Shown here piece by piece: positions 7,524-17,178 of a stretch of 64,000 nucleotides of DNA. The notes below the pieces were generated by a model that had not been told where the DNA came from, made no database searches, and saw nothing but the letters and a program-made list of their open reading frames with translations. The translations under genes and the position numbers were made by a program. Position 1 is the stretch's first letter, and the number at the start of each line of letters is the position of its first letter. The stretch lies in NCBI RefSeq assembly GCF_006007885.1, contig NZ_VCRO01000003.1:248001-312000 (forward strand), in the 5' to 3' direction. This DNA is from Alteribacter natronophilus (lineage in GTDB: Bacteria; Bacillota; Bacilli; Bacillales; Salisediminibacteriaceae).

Positions 7524-10163
7524 TTAATTTTTCAGCTCTGCAATACGTGCATCCACTTTTTCGCGCTGATCAAGGTAGTCTTTTTCCTTTTCCCGTTCAG
7601 CCTGGACAACGGCTTCAGGGGCTTTGGCTACAAAGCCTTCGTTGCCCAGCTTTTTCTGTACGCGCATAACTTCCTGATCCAGTCGCTTTCTTTCTCCTTC
7701 AAGGCGTTCGATTTCCGCATCGAGGTCGAGAAGGCCTGCAAGCGGCATATAGAGCTCGACGCCTGACAGCACGCTGGACATGGATTTTTCAGGAGCAGTA
7801 AGATCCGCTCCCATCTTCAGATCACTTGGGCGGCAGAAGCGCTCGATATACTCTTCACCGCGTTCAAGCTGGGCGAGAATGTCCCCGCTGTCGGCTTTGA
7901 TCTGAAGCTCCACTTCCTTACTCATCGGTACGTTCAGCTCCGCTCGGGTGTTACGGACAGAACGAATGATGCTCTGAAGCAGTTCCATATCCTTAACAGC
8001 CAGGCTGTTCATCAGCTTCTCGTCTTTAACCGGCCATTCTGCAACGGTGATGGATTCACCCTGGTGCGGAAGGTGCTGCCAGATTTCCTCTGTAATAAAC
8101 GGCATGAACGGGTGAAGCAGACGGAGTGTCCGGTCGAGTACATAGGCAAGTACCGAGCGGGTTGTGTGCTTCGCTTCCTCGTCGTCTCCGTTTAATGGCA
8201 GTTTTGCCATTTCAATGTACCAGTCGCAGAAATCATCCCAGATGAAGTTGTAAAGGGAGCGGCCCACTTCACCGAACTCGTAAGCATCAATGTATTTAGT
8301 TACATGCTCCGCGGTTTCCTGGAGGCGGGTCAGGATCCATTCGTCTGCGATGGACTTTTTGCCGCTCAGATCGATGTCCTCGTACTTAAGGCCGTCCATA
8401 TTCATGAGAGCAAAGCGGGAAGCGTTCCAGATTTTGTTTCCAAAATTCCAGTTTGCTTCGACTTTTTCCCAGTAGAAACGGAGGTCCTGACCAGGTGAAC
8501 TTCCAGTGGAAAGGAAGAACCTGAGAGCATCGGCACCATACTTGTCGATCACATCCATCGGATCAACGCCGTTTCCGAGGGACTTACTCATCTTGCGGCC
8601 TTCTGCGTCGCGGACAAGCCCGTGAATGAGAACATCCTTAAACGGACGCTCACCGGTAAACTGCAGACCCTGGAAAATCATCCGGGCAACCCAGAAATAG
8701 ATGATGTCATAACCGGTCACAAGTACATCGGTGGAGTAGTAGCGCTTAAAGTCCGGTGCTTCCTCATCCGGCCAGCCCATCGTGGAGAACGGCCAGAGTG
8801 CGGATGAGAACCACGTATCAAGAACGTCTTCGTCCTGCTCCCAGTTTTCAATATCCTCAGGCGCCGTGCGGCCAACATAAAGCTCTCCTGTTTCCTTATG
8901 GAACCATGCCGGAATCCGGTGACCCCACCAGAGCTGGCGGCTGATACACCAGTCACGGATGTTCTCGATCCAGTGCATATACGTTTTTTCAAAACGGTCC
9001 GGCACGAAGTCAACTTTGCCTTCACCTTTCTGAAGTTCGATAGCCTGTTTTGCCAGAGGTCCCATTTTAACGAACCACTGGGTGGAAAGGTACGGCTCGA
9101 CAACTGCGCCGCTTCGCTCGGAGTGACCAACAGAGTGCATGTGATCTTCGATTTTAAAGAGAACGCCTTCGTCCTGCAGGTCCTTAACGATCTGCTTTCG
9201 GCACTCAAACCGGTCCATACCCTGGTATTTACCGGCATTTTCGTTCATTACCCCGCCTTCGTCCATAACGAGAACGCGTTCAAGGTCGTGACGGTTGCCG
9301 ATTTCAAAGTCATTCGGGTCATGTGCAGGGGTAATCTTTACGGCACCGGATCCGAACTCCATGTCCACGTAGTCATCTGCTACGATTTCGATCTCACGGC
9401 CGACGATCGGAAGTTTTACTTTTTTCCCGATGAGGTCCTGGTAGCGCTCGTCTTTCGGATGAACGGCAACCGCCGTATCCCCGAGCATCGTCTCCGGACG
9501 TGTTGTCGCTACTTCAATGTGGCCACTTCCGTCTGCAAGGGGATACCTCATATGGTAGAAACCGCCCTGGACGTCCTTATAGATAACCTCGATATCAGAC
9601 AGCGCTGTTTTCGTCTGGGGATCCCAGTTGATGATATACTCCCCACGGTAGATGAGCCCTTCCTCGTAAAGACGGACGAACACTTCCCGCACTGCATCGC
9701 TCAGTCCCTCATCCAGGGTAAAACGCTCGCGGGAGTAATCAAGGCTCAGGCCCAGTTTGGACCACTGCTGGCGGATAAAGTCCGCATATTCCTCTTTCCA
9801 TTCCCAGGACTTTTCAAGGAATTTTTCTCTTCCTAGTTCATGGCGGGAAACACCTTCCTCACGAAGCTTCCCTTCCACCTTTGCCTGGGTGGCAATGCCC
9901 GCATGGTCCATTCCCGGGAGCCATAGTGCGTCATAGCCCTGCATACGTTTTGTGCGGATGAGAATGTCCTGGAGAGTCGTATCCCACGCATGGCCAAGGT
10001 GGAGACGTCCGGTTACGTTCGGCGGCGGAATGACGATCGTATAGGGCTTCTTATTTTCGTCACCGGTTGCCTCAAAGAATTTGCCGTTTACCCAGTACGG
10101 ATACCATTTGGCTTCGGTTGCCTGCGGATCGTACTTCGGCGGCATTGAAATTTCATTGCTCAT
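7524..10163 (-). CDS. valS: Valyl-tRNA synthetase
   Basis: 879 residues, close to the 880 of B. subtilis. Charges tRNA-Val with valine and edits misactivated threonine. The start is the ATG at 10163, preceded by AGGAGG; the longer open frame upstream runs into the leader. The class I HIGH signature is present as HLGHAWDT near residue 55 and KMSKS as KMSKSLGNG near residue 525. The CP1 editing domain ([17 protein letters not shown]), anticodon-binding domain and C-terminal tRNA-binding coiled coil ([24 protein letters not shown]) follow in order. Expression is expected to be controlled by the T-box leader immediately upstream, which responds to uncharged tRNA-Val. Confidence 0.98.
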   Translation of the reverse strand: MSNEISMPPKYDPQATEAKWYPYWVNGKFFEATGDENKKPYTIVIPPPNVTGRLHLGHAWDTTLQDILIRTKRMQGYDALWLPGMDHAGIATQAKVEGKLREEGVSRHELGREKFLEKSWEWKEEYADFIRQQWSKLGLSLDYSRERFTLDEGLSDAVREVFVRLYEEGLIYRGEYIINWDPQTKTALSDIEVIYKDVQGGFYHMRYPLADGSGHIEVATTRPETMLGDTAVAVHPKDERYQDLIGKKVKLPIVGREIEIVADDYVDMEFGSGAVKITPAHDPNDFEIGNRHDLERVLVMDEGGVMNENAGKYQGMDRFECRKQIVKDLQDEGVLFKIEDHMHSVGHSERSGAVVEPYLSTQWFVKMGPLAKQAIELQKGEGKVDFVPDRFEKTYMHWIENIRDWCISRQLWWGHRIPAWFHKETGELYVGRTAPEDIENWEQDEDVLDTWFSSALWPFSTMGWPDEEAPDFKRYYSTDVLVTGYDIIYFWVARMIFQGLQFTGERPFKDVLIHGLVRDAEGRKMSKSLGNGVDPMDVIDKYGADALRFFLSTGSSPGQDLRFYWEKVEANWNFGNKIWNASRFALMNMDGLKYEDIDLSGKKSIADEWILTRLQETAEHVTKYIDAYEFGEVGRSLYNFIWDDFCDWYIEMAKLPLNGDDEEAKHTTRSVLAYVLDRTLRLLHPFMPFITEEIWQHLPHQGESITVAEWPVKDEKLMNSLAVKDMELLQSIIRSVRNTRAELNVPMSKEVELQIKADSGDILAQLERGEEYIERFCRPSDLKMGADLTAPEKSMSSVLSGVELYMPLAGLLDLDAEIERLEGERKRLDQEVMRVQKKLGNEGFVAKAPEAVVQAEREKEKDYLDQREKVDARIAELKN

Positions 10164-10224
10164 GTTTATTTTCCTCCTTATTATAAATGGGTTTTCTATG
10201 TCTGCAGGCGGGTTCCTGAAACAC

Positions 10225-10540
10225 AAAAAAGCCCTCTTCCGTCAAAGGACGAAGAGAGCATTGCTTCTCGCGGTACCACCTTTGTTTACACCGGTTCCGT
10301 TCAGACCAATAGACTGCGGCGGATTGCGGTGTACACTCGTGTGACCATAACGGGGTCTGCCGGTCCGGACTACTGGCACTGACTGGGCACCTGTTTACCA
10401 GGGCCTGACGGTGCGTTCGCACGGACAACTCCGGGGCGACGTTCCATCCCTACATCCAAGAAAACCTTTCAGCAGTGCGGTTTTCCTCTCTGGTGGGTTC
10501 ACGATGTACTCTTCCCCATCACGGTTAAACTATGTTGACT
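10225..10540 (-). ncRNA. T-box leader of valS, specifier codon GUC
   Basis: All main T-box parts are visible on the minus strand. The conserved T-box AAAGGTGGTACCGCG lies at 10269-10283. Stem I carries the loop-E-type AGTA and GAA strands, and the GUC codon for valine lies at 10438-10440. The terminator stem GCTCTCTTCGTC/GACGGAAGAGGGC with a T-run lies at 10225-10260. Uncharged tRNA-Val should pair with the specifier and with the T-box bulge, stabilise the antiterminator and let valS be transcribed. Confidence 0.93.
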
Positions 10541-10546
10541 ATCGTT

Positions 10547-10575
10547 ATTTTACTCAAAGATCCTCCAAGTTGCAA
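10547..10575 (-). promoter_or_regulatory. σA-type promoter of the valS leader
   Basis: TTGCAA, 17-nt spacer, TAAAAT on the minus strand, ending just before the T-box stem I. An inverted repeat GCACAGGG/CCCTGTGC (10579-10615) lies directly upstream of the -35. Confidence 0.6.
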
Positions 10576-10709
10576 TAGGCACAGGGGTAAACTTTATAAA
10601 CATCTTGCCCTGTGCTCCACTGTTTTAAACCTCTCCTGTCCCGCGCCACACAAAAACGCCCGCATCGGCATAGAATGGGAGTAAAATCTGTACAGGGAGG
10701 CCCCGCGCC

Positions 10710-10904
10710 GTGACCAGACGATTCAGTAAAAACCGGCTGCCTTTATGGGGGCGGCGGATTATCGACGCTTTTTACCAGTGTCTGCTTCCAATTATCTTTT
10801 TCCAGCTCATCCGCACTCTTCTGTTTCCGAGTACATTCGATGTGATTCTCCTTGCTACACTGGCGGTCCTTTATTTCTCAACCGCCTACGGCTGGTTTAA
10901 CTGA
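10710..10904 (+). CDS. 64-residue membrane protein
   Basis: The GTG start is preceded by GGGAGG at a good distance. The N-terminus is strongly basic (TRRFSKNRLPLWGRR) and is followed by two hydrophobic segments (CLLPIIFFQLIRTLLF and VILLATLAVLYFSTAYGWF). A hairpin with a T-run follows the stop. No family is recognised. It is divergent from valS and separated from ysxE by a repeat remnant. Confidence 0.55.
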   Translation: MTRRFSKNRLPLWGRRIIDAFYQCLLPIIFFQLIRTLLFPSTFDVILLATLAVLYFSTAYGWFN

Positions 10905-10907
10905 ACC

Positions 10908-10948
10908 GGTGCGCCCAGGCATTACGGCTGAGCGTACCGCTTTTTTAT
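10908..10948 (+). terminator. Terminator of the 64-residue membrane protein gene
   Basis: GGTGCGC pairs with GCGTACC with one mismatch, and the stem is followed by GCTTTTTTATTT on the plus strand. Confidence 0.5.
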
Positions 10949-10961
10949 TTAGTTAGATGAC

Positions 10962-11012
10962 GCGGCAGACGGACGCTTTCCGCGGGAGCCTCCGTCTTTC
11001 GCTCCCTAAGAG
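10962..11012. repeat. Short remnant of the dispersed repeat
   Basis: Contains GACGGACGCTTTCCGCGGG followed by CCTCCGTCTTTCGCTCCC, the two ends of the family seen at 14519-14764 with the middle missing. Confidence 0.6.
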
Positions 11013-11020
11013 CACACAGC

Positions 11021-11056
11021 AAAAGGGCCGGAACCAGCGCGGCTCCGTGCCCTTTT
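11021..11056 (-). terminator. ysxE terminator
   Basis: AAAAGGG(C)CGGA pairs with TCCG(T)GCCCTTTT just after the ysxE stop. Confidence 0.65.
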
Positions 11057-11070
11057 GATTATATGAAGTT

Positions 11071-12081
11071 TTACTCGTGCGGTTCCTGAAAGAGGGTATT
11101 CATAAGCCGGTTTGTGCGGTTCAGTGAGAGAATCCGCCGCTCCAGGTGAGTGACGAGCTGGAGCTGGGTTTTTTCACGCTGTTCGTTTCTGTAAAGGTCC
11201 ACGCTGTGAAAGACACTTTCGGGAAACGCCAGGTAGCTCATAAGCAGATGCCGCTCTTCATCAAACAGGGAAAAATGGCGCTCATAGGTGCCAAGCCAGT
11301 GTATGCCCTCTGCCGTATCCCAGGGCTGGCTCTGAAAATAATGACGGAATAAAATAGCCAGTTCTCTTGCAGGTGTATCAAGTACGGCCCGCTCAAAATT
11401 AAGAAAATAACCGGAGCCGTACTGATCAAACAGGACGTGGCTTTTATTCAGGCGTCCGTGACAGAGAACGCTCCGGAACGCTTTTTTCTCCTTGCACATC
11501 TCCACCCATGATTCCAGGTGCTCTTCCGCAGCTTCTGCCATCTGCGTCATCCGGTGGAAATGGGTCAGAAACGTGAGCTCAAATGGCGACATATACATAC
11601 GCGATTCCGCCTGGTCCGCAAAACGTTCCATCTCCAGCTTTCTGTGATCCCAGCGCCTTTTTAATGAGTCAAAAGAAGCCTGGATCGTTTCCTCGGAGTA
11701 GTCCTGGTTTTTTTCTGTCAGACCGTGGAGTTTTGCCGTCTCCTCCAGAATGACGTCTTCTTTGCTGACGGGATGCTGGAATCGTTCGTGTGCTTCGTAC
11801 CAGGGCATCAGATAGTACGTATCATTGCCTCTTCGTACGAGAAAATCACCGTACTTTGTCTGGATCACAGGGACCACGTAATGAAAGCCGATCCGGTCCA
11901 GCCGCCGCATGACGTGAATAAACCAGTCGCCTTCCTCCCGGGAAAGCTGTGTTTTTTTAAGAGCGAAGGTGCCTCTGGACGTATGGATCTTACTCACCTT
12001 GCCAAAGCTTTCCACCCGCTCCGGATAAAGATCATAGTGAAACAGTACTGAGCCGAGGTGATCGTAGGTTTTCGTTGTCAA
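11071..12081 (-). CDS. ysxE: Spore coat protein YsxE, CotS-type kinase-like
   Basis: 336 residues from a TTG that overlaps the stop of the upstream gene (TTGA), with AAGGTGG ahead of it; this suggests translational coupling. The fold follows the CotS/aminoglycoside-phosphotransferase pattern. There is an N-lobe with KVSKIHTSRGTFALKK, a segment around YYLMPWYEA and a catalytic-loop-like VLCHGRLNKSHVLFD near residue 220. The following ERAVLDTPARELA corresponds to the metal-loop region, where the usual D is replaced (FERAVLD). YsxE is a coat protein dependent on SpoVID in B. subtilis, and the position downstream of spoVID matches. Whether it retains kinase activity is not known. Confidence 0.85.
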   Translation of the reverse strand: MTTKTYDHLGSVLFHYDLYPERVESFGKVSKIHTSRGTFALKKTQLSREEGDWFIHVMRRLDRIGFHYVVPVIQTKYGDFLVRRGNDTYYLMPWYEAHERFQHPVSKEDVILEETAKLHGLTEKNQDYSEETIQASFDSLKRRWDHRKLEMERFADQAESRMYMSPFELTFLTHFHRMTQMAEAAEEHLESWVEMCKEKKAFRSVLCHGRLNKSHVLFDQYGSGYFLNFERAVLDTPARELAILFRHYFQSQPWDTAEGIHWLGTYERHFSLFDEERHLLMSYLAFPESVFHSVDLYRNEQREKTQLQLVTHLERRILSLNRTNRLMNTLFQEPHE

Positions 12082-13001
12082 TTAGCCACCTTCTCTCTCT
12101 TCCCGTCCACCCACTCACTGAAAGCAAGCACAAATGACCGGGACTGTTCCCATTCTTTATACATCTCTTCCAGCAGAAGATAAGCCTTTTCCGGATTCTT
12201 GGCTCCTGCTTTTTCTATCTTATCTGCAGTCCGGATAAACTCCCACGGTACGAGTGCTTCCCTGAGAATCTCCAGATAGTGCTCCTCACTAAGCACTTCA
12301 AAACTGTCGATTTCATCCAGAAAAACAATCAGTCCCTTTTTACCGGCAGCACCGCTGTATTCCTTCAGGAAGCCGGCCATTGAGCGGAAGCCTTTTTCCG
12401 GTTCCCTTCCCGAGAATGTCCAGAAAAGCTGGCCGTACACCTCCCTGCCCTGTGCGAGTCCGGTAAACGGATCCATCACAGGCAGATCCTCTTCTGCCAT
12501 CGCCGGAAGGGTTTCAGCTTTCCCAAGTCTCGCCACTGCTTCGGTGAGTGTTTTTTTAATAATGGACATCACCACCGGATCCGTGTCGGATGGCAGTTTT
12601 TTCACTGCATCCAGGAGGCACTTCTCCGTCATCACCGGTCTTTTTGCATCCGTTCCCTTCATCTTCATGCCCACAGCAGCCGCTCCCGCCACCAGCGCTG
12701 CGGCGTCACGTTCACGATTTTCATATGAAAAAAGGGAAGTGACCTCATCATGCAAGGTCAGCCACCCCTTTGTATCAAGCAGCGCCATGTCTCCGTCTGC
12801 AGTCCTGATCATCCGGTTAATCAGACAGAGGCCACGATTGTCAACCGACTCCCGCCACTGGATATGCCAGTTCATCAGCTGGGTGTTTGCCCACCGCCGG
12901 ACGACTTTAATTCCTCTTTCTGTGTTCAGTTTCTCCCCCGGTACAATCCAGTCCCCTTTGGTAAAGCCGTATGCAGCTTTAAGATGTTCAAGTTCTCCCA
13001 T
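12078..13001 (-). CDS. Unrecognised sporulation-locus protein between spoVID and ysxE
   Basis: 307 residues from the ATG at 13001, preceded by GGAGGAG; the longer open frame is rejected because it runs back into spoVID. I do not recognise a family. Residues ~20-80 (GIKVVRRWANTQLMNWHIQW, then LINRMIRTADGDMALLDTKG) vaguely resemble the N-lobe of CotS/YsxE-type kinases. The C-terminal half is helical and charged, with no HGxLxxxN loop. It sits 13 nt after spoVID and overlaps ysxE by 4 nt, so the three genes form one operon and the product is probably made in sporulation. A degenerate YsxE paralogue is one possibility. B. subtilis has no gene here. Confidence 0.7.
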   Translation of the reverse strand: MGELEHLKAAYGFTKGDWIVPGEKLNTERGIKVVRRWANTQLMNWHIQWRESVDNRGLCLINRMIRTADGDMALLDTKGWLTLHDEVTSLFSYENRERDAAALVAGAAAVGMKMKGTDAKRPVMTEKCLLDAVKKLPSDTDPVVMSIIKKTLTEAVARLGKAETLPAMAEEDLPVMDPFTGLAQGREVYGQLFWTFSGREPEKGFRSMAGFLKEYSGAAGKKGLIVFLDEIDSFEVLSEEHYLEILREALVPWEFIRTADKIEKAGAKNPEKAYLLLEEMYKEWEQSRSFVLAFSEWVDGKREKVAN

Positions 13002-13014
13002 AGCTCTTCTCCTC

Positions 13015-14166
13015 CTAGGATGAGGCCGAAGATGTCTTTCGTGTTGGAATATACAGGATCTGGCCTTCCTCCACCCGTTCTTCATTCAGATTATTCGTTC
13101 GCATCAGGTGGCTGACCTGGAGTTTGTAGCGGTTTGCGATTGTTTCTATCGATTCACCAGCCTGAACAATACACATGCGCAGACGTGAAAACTCTTCGCC
13201 TTCATCGTTATTAGCCAGCACCTTCGTTAAATACAGGGCATTTTCATCGCGGGGCTGTTCCTCTGCAGGCTCTTCATACTCCTCGTATTCCTCTTCTTCC
13301 TCCTGTCCGAAGGTTTCCTCCTCATACCTCATGGCATAAAGATCTTCGGCAGGTTCTTCCTCTTCCTCACTGGAAGCCTGATCATATGCGTGTGGCTGTT
13401 CATTTCCGCTGACCGCAGAGAGAGGTTCCTGCTGCTCTTCCTGCTGCTCATAAGAAGGAGACTGCCACGCCTGTTTTTCGCTGGTCCCGTTACTGATCTT
13501 CTGCTCTTCCGCTGCAGGTTCGCTTCTCACGGCAGGTTCCACCTCTTCGGCTTCCTGTTGTGGAGGCTGCTGCCATTCCGGCGGGCGGAAGCCTTCAAAA
13601 TGGAACGTACGATCACCGTCCAGGTCATCCTCGGTCACAACTTTTTCAACGTACTCTTCCTCTTCCTCTTCCTCTTCGTCTCTGTTTTCCTCGCTGTCTT
13701 CATTGGCAGGGGCGTTAAATTCTCCGCGCATACCGGTAATAGCGAGGTCGGCCTGCAGTTCAATGCAGCCGTTCCCGGGCAGGTCGTAATCGAATGATTC
13801 CACGTTCACATACACTTCATCCAGGTTACTGATTCGGCTCCTCGGAATCGTGACATCAATCGGAAACGGATGCCTGATTTCCCCGTGTCCTTCTTCTGAA
13901 ATCCGTACTTCATCGATAGAACGGAACGATACCTGCTCGGACAGACTCGCATTGCGCTGCTGCTGAGTTGCATCCACTTCCTTACCCGGACGGTACTCTC
14001 CGGTTAAAACAAGGTTGCCTTTCACCGTTACGTGCTCTTCTGCCTCTTCAATCGCAATCTCCGGTTCAAGCTCCAGTGACATCACACTGTCAATCTCCTG
14101 CCCCCGATTCAGCCAAACTGCTTCCTGAATGGAAAACGATAAGGTTGACGCCTGTTCATTAGCCAC
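13015..14166 (-). CDS. spoVID: Spore coat assembly protein SpoVID
   Basis: 383 residues from a GTG preceded by AAAAGGAGGAG. The N-terminal ~135 residues match the SpoVID N-domain (STLSFSIQEAVWLNRGQEI, then RIDEVRIS-type segment and NVESFDYDLPG). A long, very acidic middle region rich in Glu and Pro follows. The C-terminus is a LysM domain (residues ~329-374, VQAGESIETIANRYKLQVSH to EGQILYIPT). In B. subtilis SpoVID sits on the forespore surface, binds SafA and SpoIVA, and drives coat encasement. It heads the operon with the unrecognised gene and ysxE. A σE-type promoter is expected upstream; only a weak candidate can be seen. Confidence 0.92.
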   Translation of the reverse strand: MANEQASTLSFSIQEAVWLNRGQEIDSVMSLELEPEIAIEEAEEHVTVKGNLVLTGEYRPGKEVDATQQQRNASLSEQVSFRSIDEVRISEEGHGEIRHPFPIDVTIPRSRISNLDEVYVNVESFDYDLPGNGCIELQADLAITGMRGEFNAPANEDSEENRDEEEEEEEEYVEKVVTEDDLDGDRTFHFEGFRPPEWQQPPQQEAEEVEPAVRSEPAAEEQKISNGTSEKQAWQSPSYEQQEEQQEPLSAVSGNEQPHAYDQASSEEEEEPAEDLYAMRYEEETFGQEEEEEYEEYEEPAEEQPRDENALYLTKVLANNDEGEEFSRLRMCIVQAGESIETIANRYKLQVSHLMRTNNLNEERVEEGQILYIPTRKTSSASS

Positions 14167-14518
14167 ACGCTTCTCCTCCTTTTATCAAAAGAACATCACT
14201 TTCCGCTCTGATTCTCAGATGCAAATCTTTGTCCTACATGAATGTAAAAACCGCCATTCATACAGTACACATTTATGAGCAGGCAGGCCGGATTATGACT
14301 GGAAGAGGAAGTTTGATGGCAGAAGTACGCTTTGCAGGTGAAATGGATCGGAAATTATAGTTTAGTTAAGTGCATGCTGCGGTCTGGGGTGACTCATTCT
14401 GTGTTCTCAGCGATTGTTTCAGCTTTAAGGTGGTTAGTTATGTGTTTGGAGCGATTAAATGCGGCTTTAGGGTGATTAGTTCCCTGGACGGTGATATAGT
14501 TCGGTTTCTTTCATTAAA
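14167..14518. other. Non-coding stretch upstream of spoVID
   Basis: No convincing gene. On the minus strand a weak σE-like pair (TTCATGT and CATCTGAG, 14 nt apart) lies about 60 nt before spoVID. Positions 14409-14440 and 14450-14482 form an imperfect direct repeat (AGCGATT...GCTTTAgGGTGrTTAGTT) with a 41-nt period. Confidence 0.4.
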
Positions 14519-14764
14519 GCTGTATTCGGATAGATTGTTGTTTTATTGCGCTGCAGGCGGATGCTTTCCGCGGGCATCGCTTCAGCCGACAGAGTAGTTA
14601 TCGTGCTTCTTCCTCTGCCCGAAACGCTCCGAAGCGTCTGTGTCGAAGCAGCTCGAAGTGAACTCACGATGTAAACGCTCGTCCCTGATGCTTTTCCCGC
14701 TGGAGTCACCGCCTTTCGCTCCATTAATAATGTGACCAATAGCAACAATCTATACGAACACAGC
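14519..14764. repeat. MITE-like element, 246 bp, 22-bp terminal inverted repeats
   Basis: The left end GCTGTATTCGGATAGATTGTTG and right end (14743-14764, reversed) agree at 20 of 22 positions. Inside are CTGCAGGCGGATGCTTTCCG near the left and GAGTCACCGCCTTTCGCTCC near the right. No open reading frame of a transposase is present. It abuts the hemL terminator. Related copies occur elsewhere in the window. Confidence 0.7.
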
Positions 14765-14771
14765 CTTCATT

Positions 14772-14810
14772 AAAAAAGTCCGGTAAAGAAGAATCCCTTT
14801 ACCGGACTTT
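14772..14810 (-). terminator. hem operon terminator after hemL
   Basis: A perfect 14-bp stem (AAAGTCCGGTAAAG/CTTTACCGGACTTT) with a T-run on the minus strand, ending the hemAXCDBL operon. Confidence 0.9.
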
Positions 14811-14824
14811 AACACGTTTATGAT

Positions 14825-16117
14825 TTACTGTTCTTCGCGGATACGGGCAAAGGCTTTCCCGGCTGCCTCCACTGTGCGGTCGATATCTTCATCCGTATGC
14901 TTTGTGGAGAGGAACATACCCTCGAACTGGGATGGAGCAATGGAAACTCCCTCTTCAAGCATGTAGCGGAAATACTTTGCAAACATATTGAGATCCGACT
15001 GTGCAGCCTGATCGTAATTTTTCACCGGTCCGTCGTTGAAGAAGAAGCCGACCATTGATCCTGCACGGGTAATGGAGCACGGAATATCGTGCTTTTCAGC
15101 CGCTGCTTTAATACCGTCTTCAAGACGTTTACCCAGGCGGTCAAACTCCTCGTAATCCGATTCTGTCAGCTGGACGAGCGTTTCATAACCGGCTGTCATG
15201 GCGAGAGGGTTACCGGAAAGAGTGCCTGCCTGGTAAATCGGCCCTGCAGGAGCGATCTGCTCCATGATTTCCCGTTTGCCGCCGTAGGCACCAACTGGAA
15301 GTCCGCCGCCGATTACTTTCCCAAGACAGGTCAGATCAGGCGTCACACCGAGTTCACCCTGGGCACAGTTATACCCCACCCGGAAGCCGGTCATAACCTC
15401 GTCAAAAATCATAAGCGATCCGTGGTCGTGAGTAATCTCGCGTACTGCTTCAAGATAGCCTTCTTCCGGACGGACAACGCCCATATTACCGGCGACCGGC
15501 TCAAGAATCACGGCAGCGATATCATCGCCGAATTCGTCAAACGCAAGCTTCAGACTTTCAACATCGTTATAAGGGACGGTAAGGGTGTTCACAGCAACCG
15601 ACTCCGGAACACCTGGGCTGTCCGGAAGGCCGAGAGTGGCTACACCGGAACCTGCTTTAATGAGGAGCGAGTCACCGTGGCCGTGATAGCAGCCTTCGAA
15701 TTTAACAATCTTGTTGCGCACTGTGTAACCCCTGGCAAGACGCAGGGCACTCATCGTGGCTTCAGTCCCTGAGTTGACCATCCGCACAACTTCGATGGAA
15801 GGAACGCGGTCGATGACCAGCTCGGCAAGCTTCGTTTCAATCTCTGCGGGTGCCCCGAAGCTTGTTCCTTTTTCCGTAATGTCCTTAAGGGAGCTGACAA
15901 CGCGGTCGTCAGCATGGCCAAGCACGAGCGGGCCCCATGACATAACGTAATCGATGTACTCGTTGCCGTCGATGTCCCAGATGTGTGACCCTTTTCCCTT
16001 TTCCATGAAAACAGGCTCCATGTTTACGGACTTGAATGCCCGTACCGGACTGTTTACGCCGCCGGGCATCACTTTCTTCGCTTGTTCAAATGCTGCTTTC
16101 GATTTTTCAAAGTTCAT
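14825..16117 (-). CDS. hemL: Glutamate-1-semialdehyde 2,1-aminomutase
   Basis: 430 residues. Converts glutamate-1-semialdehyde to 5-aminolevulinate with pyridoxal/pyridoxamine phosphate. The family pattern is clear: [18 protein letters not shown] at the start, [40 protein letters not shown] (cofactor-binding aspartate) and the PLP lysine in [18 protein letters not shown] near residue 268. The ATG is preceded by GGAGG. It lies 19 nt after hemB as the last gene of the operon. Confidence 0.97.
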   Translation of the reverse strand: MNFEKSKAAFEQAKKVMPGGVNSPVRAFKSVNMEPVFMEKGKGSHIWDIDGNEYIDYVMSWGPLVLGHADDRVVSSLKDITEKGTSFGAPAEIETKLAELVIDRVPSIEVVRMVNSGTEATMSALRLARGYTVRNKIVKFEGCYHGHGDSLLIKAGSGVATLGLPDSPGVPESVAVNTLTVPYNDVESLKLAFDEFGDDIAAVILEPVAGNMGVVRPEEGYLEAVREITHDHGSLMIFDEVMTGFRVGYNCAQGELGVTPDLTCLGKVIGGGLPVGAYGGKREIMEQIAPAGPIYQAGTLSGNPLAMTAGYETLVQLTESDYEEFDRLGKRLEDGIKAAAEKHDIPCSITRAGSMVGFFFNDGPVKNYDQAAQSDLNMFAKYFRYMLEEGVSIAPSQFEGMFLSTKHTDEDIDRTVEAAGKAFARIREEQ

Positions 16118-16136
16118 TTGATCGGCCTCCTTTAGC

Positions 16137-17114
16137 TTATCCGTTCAGCCAGCGGACAGCGTCCTTGGCATGGTACGTGAGAATCATATCTGCTCCTGCC
16201 CGCTTCATACTCGTCAGCTTTTCGAGCACGACTGCTTTTTCATCGACCCAGCCGTTCTGTGCGGCAGCTTTCACCATGGAATATTCCCCGCTTACGTTGT
16301 AGGCAACCACCGGATACGGATGGCGGTCACGCACTTCCCGGATCACGTCAAGATAGGACAGGGCCGGCTTGACGATGAGAAAGTCTGCGCCCTCCTCTAC
16401 ATCCGAATCTGCTTCGCGGAGTGCTTCCAGACGGTTTGCCGGATCCATCTGATACGTTTTTCTGTCTCCGGATTTCGGGGAGCTGTGGGCAGCATCCCGG
16501 AACGGACCGTAAAAAGCAGATGCATATTTCACTGCATAGCTCATGATCGGAATGTTCGTAAACCCGGCCTCATCCAGCCCTTCACGAATTGCCGCAACGA
16601 ATCCGTCCATCATGTTTGAAGGTGCGATAATATCGGCACCAGCTTCAGCCTGGGAGACAGCTGTACGTGCAAGAAGCGTCAGGCTGTCGTCGTTTACGAT
16701 TTCACCGTTTTCCACTACCCCGCAGTGACCGTGATCGGTAAACTGGCAAAGACATGTATCTGCAATGACCGTCATATCCGGATAGCGCTCTTTAATCCGG
16801 CGGATACCCTGCTGGACAATGCCGTTCGGATCATAGGCGGAGGAACCCACCTCATCCTTGTCTGCCGGCACTCCGAACAAAATCATCGTTTCAATACCAA
16901 GCTCAGCCACTTCGTCCACTTCCTCGTCCAGGCGGTCAAGAGACCACTGGTAAACCCCGGGCATGGACGGGACTTCCGTTTTAATATTCTCTCCCTCTTT
17001 TACAAAAACAGGGTAAATAAAGTCAGATGTATGTAGATGTGTTTCTCTGACACTGCTGCGGATCCCCGCAGTTCTGCGCAGACGGCGGTGCCGTCTGAAT
17101 GAGGCGTTAGTCAT
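16137..17114 (-). CDS. hemB: Porphobilinogen synthase (5-aminolevulinate dehydratase)
   Basis: 325 residues from the ATG at 17114, which has TTAAGGAGGAG upstream; the longer frame overlaps the hemD end. Condenses two 5-aminolevulinate to porphobilinogen. The catalytic lysines are in [15 protein letters not shown] and [12 protein letters not shown]. The zinc-site segment [14 protein letters not shown] carries three cysteines, so a zinc-type enzyme is expected. It lies 64 nt after hemD in the hem operon. Confidence 0.97.
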   Translation of the reverse strand: MTNASFRRHRRLRRTAGIRSSVRETHLHTSDFIYPVFVKEGENIKTEVPSMPGVYQWSLDRLDEEVDEVAELGIETMILFGVPADKDEVGSSAYDPNGIVQQGIRRIKERYPDMTVIADTCLCQFTDHGHCGVVENGEIVNDDSLTLLARTAVSQAEAGADIIAPSNMMDGFVAAIREGLDEAGFTNIPIMSYAVKYASAFYGPFRDAAHSSPKSGDRKTYQMDPANRLEALREADSDVEEGADFLIVKPALSYLDVIREVRDRHPYPVVAYNVSGEYSMVKAAAQNGWVDEKAVVLEKLTSMKRAGADMILTYHAKDAVRWLNG

Positions 17115-17178
17115 GTCGTTCTCCTCCTTAAATTTCTGCTCATGGCTGTTACAGCCGGACCAATGACGCCACAGGATT

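Noticed and set aside
10153-10428. 91-codon minus-strand frame in the valS leader
   Set aside because: It falls entirely within the T-box leader and ribosome site of valS.
14370-14748. Frames on both strands within the spoVID-hemL gap
   Set aside because: They lie in the MITE-like element and AT-rich DNA, with no ribosome site and arbitrary composition.
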